DNA of 64,000 nt, taken from Ensifer canadensis. GTDB lineage: Bacteria; Pseudomonadota; Alphaproteobacteria; Rhizobiales; Rhizobiaceae. The stretch covers positions 124,001-188,000 of the forward strand of contig NZ_CP083373.1 of the NCBI RefSeq assembly GCF_017488845.2. The letters run 5' to 3'. Within the stretch, counting starts at the first letter, position 1, and every line of letters starts with the position of its first letter. Below are positions 61,189 to 64,000 of this stretch, piece by piece. The notes beneath the pieces are model-generated. The model was given only the letters and a program-made list of their open reading frames with translations. It was not told where the DNA came from and searched no databases. A program made the translations under genes and the position numbers.

Positions 61189-61389
61189 ATGAGCAAAGCG
61201 CTTGGATCTCGCACAGAGATGATAACGCCTGACGATTTCGAGAAAATAGACGGCGTCTTCCGGGAAATGGTTCAGGAAAGGAACCTCGCCTTTGATAGCG
61301 AAGAAGCAATCGCGCTCGCAGCGCGGCTGATCAGCCTTTTTCAAAGCGGCATTCACGATCAGGCTGCGCTGAAGCTGATGGCGAGCTAA
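61189..61389 (+). CDS. Family C small protein (66 aa), copy 3
   Basis: The protein 'MSKALGSRTEMITPDDFEKIDGVFREMVQERNLAFDSEEAIALAARLISLFQSGIHDQAALKLMAS' is intact. It is helical, acidic and unknown in function. Promoter, leader, gene and the following 10-bp-stem hairpin form a cassette of about 500 bp duplicated, in decayed form, at 38134-38546. Confidence 0.75.
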   Translation: MSKALGSRTEMITPDDFEKIDGVFREMVQERNLAFDSEEAIALAARLISLFQSGIHDQAALKLMAS

Positions 61390-61431
61390 CTGAGAGCGTA
61401 GCCGACTCCACGCCGGGACACGTGGAAAAGA

Positions 61432-61470
61432 GCGGCCTTCTTTGGAAGTTCTGTGGCGTAAGAAGGCCGC
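61432..61470 (+). terminator. Conserved hairpin downstream of family C copy 3
   Basis: The arms 61432-61441 and 61461-61470 (GCGGCCTTCT / AGAAGGCCGC) are identical to those behind the remnant at 38510-38546, with a different loop. Confidence 0.6.
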
Positions 61471-62058
61471 AGCAATATCAGCAATACCTAAATATACAGC
61501 TAAATCTGACGATTGGCGAGAACAATCGCGTGCAAGGCGTTTCGGGCGGAGACGAACAAGCTCTCTTATTTACGCGTGTTCGCCTCGTTGAATAAGGGCG
61601 CCTCGAGCGGGTCGTCGGCACGCTTGTCCACTCGAGGTCACCCGCTCCAATCCTCGAAGGCGCGTAAGTCCAAGTCCACCCCGACCACGAATGGCACGTC
61701 CGCCCCGGCAACGGTAATAGATGTCTTGCCTTTCAGTTCATCATGCGCGGAACCGGGCCAGCACATGAACGCTCGTCTCTTCCGGGCACTTTCATAAAAT
61801 CAGCGATGAGGGGAACGACCAGCGCCCTGGTGTCGATCGTCAGTAGGGGGGCATTGCCGAGATGGTGCCGAAACTGCGGGCGAAGCATCGCCGCGCAAAT
61901 CGTCAGACGAGGGTCCGGTGGAGCGGACGTTTAACTTGGGCCGCTGGTTCTATATTCAGATGGTCGACGCAACGGCCATCGCGTTATGAGGACCAGCCTG
62001 CAAATGACGACTGCCTGAACCATTGGCCGGCTACCCCGGCCCTTCCCTTCCGCCATCA
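61471..62058. other. Degenerate intergenic DNA
   Basis: About 590 bases. Just after the hairpin, about 40 bases match the flank at 38550-38590. Leftward frames hold what may be a short protein piece ('DELKGKTSITVAGADVPFVVGVDLDLRAFEDW', about 61635-61740) of no known family. No promoter was noted. Confidence 0.35.
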
Positions 62059-62421
62059 TTAGGAGGCGGATCGGCAAGCTGCACTTTCAACCTCGGCAAT
62101 TACGTCGCTGATTTCCCGCTCTGCTTTTTTCTCGATGCCTATGAACCGGTTCTCAGCATTTTGGCTCGTGAGAATGAGTTCATCCAGCTTCGCTTGAATT
62201 GCTTCATTGTCGCGATTTTGCGTGTTCTGCAACACGAAGACCATCAGAAACGTAATGATGGTAGTGCCCGTATTGATAACAAGCTGCCAGTTTTCGGAGA
62301 ACCCGAAAAAAGGCCCGCTTACGGCCCACACAGCAATTAAAAGCACGGCCGCGACGAAGATAACAGGCTTCCCCGCCCAATGGGCAATCGTGTTGGCGAA
62401 GCGCGTGAACAAGTTTTCCAT
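62059..62421 (-). CDS. Low-affinity iron permease family protein
   Basis: The 120-residue protein has two membrane helices ('PVIFVAAVLLIAVWAVSGPFFG', about 19-40, and 'INTGTTIITFLMVFVLQNTQNRD', about 49-71). A helical tail with 'AIQAKLDELI' completes the pattern of the low-affinity iron permease family. Members resemble the yeast Fet4 fragment; the bacterial role in iron is not proven. A perfect EcfG promoter lies 36 bases upstream. Confidence 0.9.
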   Translation of the reverse strand: MENLFTRFANTIAHWAGKPVIFVAAVLLIAVWAVSGPFFGFSENWQLVINTGTTIITFLMVFVLQNTQNRDNEAIQAKLDELILTSQNAENRFIGIEKKAEREISDVIAEVESAACRSAS

Positions 62422-62456
62422 TGTTGCTTATCCGTTGTTGTAGTTTCCATCATTTC

Positions 62457-62481
62457 AACGGCTTAGATAGATCTTTGTTCC
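62457..62481 (-). promoter_or_regulatory. EcfG promoter (minus strand), perfect GGAAC-N16-CGTT
   Basis: Read leftward, GGAAC is at 62481-62477 and CGTT at 62460-62457, 16 bases apart, with the permease-family gene starting at 62421. Confidence 0.78.
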
Positions 62482-62987
62482 GGCCTGGCAGGGGCGCAGA
62501 GAAAGTGCCTCTGTTGGCCAAAAGTTGGTGCTTCATGTGTCGCAATCGCGCTGGATTGGCGACGCTGCGCGCGACGATCAAAGCTTTTCGAATTCAACGA
62601 GCCTGCGGTCGAGTCATACTGGATTGCAGCCGCCGACGTTGCGGCGATCCCAGATAGCAATCGGTCAAGGCACTGTACGTCAACTGAGCGTGATCCGGTG
62701 CGACCAGAATCCAGGCCGCTCTGGGTCTGCTGTTTGGTGAAGCGCCGCCGCACCGCTACGATCTGCGTAAGTCGTCTCTGCTCAGCCGCAATGAGACGGA
62801 GCCCGGGTTAGGTCACCGCTGCCTATTTTCAGTGTCCAATTGCTCAATCGGGGCCGTGAGATGCTTTCCGTTCTAGCTGCGGCCAAAAAATTGTAACTGG
62901 GGCATATTTGATGGCACGGCAGAGATTGCGATGCTCTTGAAATTACCTATTGTTGTCGTGGAACACCGTTATGAGGCTAATGCTGAT
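62482..62987. other. Intergenic region, nothing recognised
   Basis: About 500 bases. Several short open frames exist on both strands but none shows a family or a ribosome binding site. Confidence 0.35.
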
Positions 62988-63593
62988 ATGCGCGTTTTCG
63001 TTCTGCTGATGGGCTTGCCTGGCGTCGGGAAGCTGACAATTGCTAAAGAACTAAGCACCCTCGTTTCTGCAAAAGTCATCGATAACCATTGGTTCAACAA
63101 TCCGATATTCCGCCTCCTGGACGATGACGGGATTACGCCCCTCCCGAACGGGATATCGGAATACACTGGAAGAATCCGACAGGTAGTTCTGGACGCGATT
63201 GTGGCCCACAGCCCCACTTCGGCAAGCTTCATCTTCACGCAGGCCCTTGTCGAAGGCAATCAAGGCAGTATTCGCACGTTTGAACAGATAGCCGGCGCGG
63301 CGCAGCAAAGTGCGGCGCCGCTCATTCCCATAAGATTGCTTTGCGATGAGGACGAGTTGGCGCGCCGTGTTTCCACTCCCACACGTCGTGAGCAACTAAA
63401 GTCGATTGACGCAATAGCCTCCAGACAGAGAAGCAGATAAGCTCGGGTCTTCGATCCCCAACACCCGTTTGCCTCGGATTTGGACGTCACTTCGAAATCA
63501 GCGAAGGCCAGTGCAGCGGCGATCCAGCAACATGTTATCCGAGTGATTGCCGGTGATTTTGGCCCACCTCGAACGAGAGGTTTCGTTACCTAG
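62988..63593 (+). pseudogene. P-loop kinase-like protein with an in-frame ochre stop
   Basis: From ATG 62988 the protein starts 'MRVFVLLMGLPGVGKLTIAKEL', a Walker A motif of small-molecule kinases, then 'VIDNHWFNNPIF' and 'PTRREQLKSIDAIASRQRSR'. A TAA follows at 63438-63440. The same frame continues 'FDPQHPFASDLDVTSKSAKASAAAIQQHV' to TAG at 63591, as expected for the end of this family. A single codon change has truncated the protein by about 50 residues, leaving the P-loop part. Confidence 0.75.
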
Positions 63594-63689
63594 AATTACG
63601 ATTGGTTCTCCCGGTATTGTCCACGACCAGTCCCGACATGTGTGCATAAGTCTCTGCTTTGGACCACCTGAAGCCACGGAGGCTTCGAT

Positions 63690-63996
63690 AGCCGCGGCGA
63701 TGGCCAAGTTATTCCGCCGCGTCACCAAGCGGCAAAGACGTTGGGCTGGAGCGCCTCGATGACAAGGCGGTCGCCCGCCTCCGCGGCCCTGGCCGCCGGC
63801 CTGCATGGCGACCTCAGTGAGAACGAGCCTGCGGCCAAATTCTCCGGTCATTCGTTGCGCGCGGCCGGCCCCCTCGGGCGAGGTTGAGCGTCATGTGCAA
63901 AAGCTGATCGGCCATGCGAGCGCGGATATGATCCGCAAATCCCAGCGCCGACGCGACGGATTTAGGTTCAATTTGACGAAGGCCGCGGGGCTGTAG
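63690..63996 (+). pseudogene. C-terminal remnant of a tyrosine recombinase (integrase)
   Basis: Across two frames one can read 'LFRRVTK', 'GLERLDDKAVAR', 'KFSGHSLRA' and 'VQKLIGHASADMIRKSQRRRDGFRFNLTKAAGL' to TAG at 63994-63996. This matches the end of plasmid/phage integrases: HxLR box and the (Y/S)-bearing 'GH.sa.M.R.Y.RR...F..N.a...GL'. The catalytic Tyr position reads Ser (KSQRR for RYQRR). It is frameshifted and lacks its N-terminal half. Confidence 0.75.
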
Positions 63997-64000
63997 GGAC

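Noticed and set aside
61860..61905. Short similarity ('AEMVPKLRA') to the start of the sigma-region-2-like gene at 43713
   Set aside because: Only about ten codons match; too short to call a second copy.
1..64000. CRISPR arrays, tRNA and rRNA genes
   Set aside because: No regularly spaced repeats, cloverleaf-type sequences or rRNA-like stretches were seen on either strand.

Overview
The window looks like part of a large replicon (plasmid or chromid) of a Rhizobiaceae bacterium, Sinorhizobium/Ensifer or Rhizobium type. The grounds are a RepC-type initiator, two SyrB-like proteins, a BA14K protein, DUF1236 and DUF1515 proteins, a four-helix copper-binding protein, a CheB/CheR-HWE kinase and LigD-type repair ligases, set in moderately GC-rich, debris-filled intergenic DNA. 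No rRNA, tRNA or CRISPR array was seen.

The main theme is general stress. By eye I find about 25 copies of the alphaproteobacterial EcfG (general-stress sigma factor) promoter, GGAAC-N16-NGTT. All have exactly 16-bp spacing, lie in non-coding DNA and mostly point at a start codon 25-60 bp away. Simple arithmetic (eight fixed bases, two strands of 64 kb, equal base use) predicts about two. The genes behind them fit: DUF4142, CsbD-type and other small stress proteins, a PQQ-type sugar dehydrogenase, a PEBP protein, a copper-binding Csp-like protein, a low-affinity iron permease family protein and a minimal sigma-region-2 protein. Three of the promoters lead, after a short spacer with no convincing gene, into a GC-rich hairpin plus T-run, so they look like small-RNA cassettes (about 36.3, 38.7 and 60.3 kb).

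Layout. 0-6 kb: small stress genes, an orphan repC without repA/repB, and a decayed IS1595-family transposase. 6-18 kb: a sugar dehydrogenase-PEBP fusion, full-length ligD, a three-gene envelope/stress operon (nutrient-deprivation protein, holin-like protein, DUF3618 protein), a second ATP-dependent ligase, and a nucleotidyltransferase-phosphoesterase-dehalogenase operon. 18-31 kb: katE, BA14K, two SyrB-like genes, a response regulator divergent from a 1030-residue CheB-CheR-PAS-HWE kinase, DUF3175, cupin, Csp and SDR genes. 31-40 kb: a PCMT-erythromycin esterase fusion, DUF1236 proteins, a glycosyltransferase and many small genes. 40-56 kb: a mosaic of small paralogous genes, an IS630 element, a broken phage lysis cassette, cspA, CsbD, DUF72, and remnants of tetR, SMR, GNAT and GGCT genes. 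56-64 kb: an intact IS21 element (istA/istB) with an 8-bp target duplication that splits a tiny stress gene, an adenylate cyclase, ligD debris, an iron permease family protein, a P-loop kinase with an in-frame stop, and a tyrosine-recombinase remnant at the edge.

A second theme is local duplication and decay. Four families of small proteins (here A: XRE regulators; B: 'YDLEEF' proteins; C: 66-residue proteins with a long conserved leader; D: 'GRARL...EYE' proteins) occur three to five times each, some frameshifted. Besides two intact ligase genes there are at least four fragments of LigD-type ligase genes. The region behaves like a recombination-prone accessory island whose genes are tied together by a common stress sigma factor encoded elsewhere.
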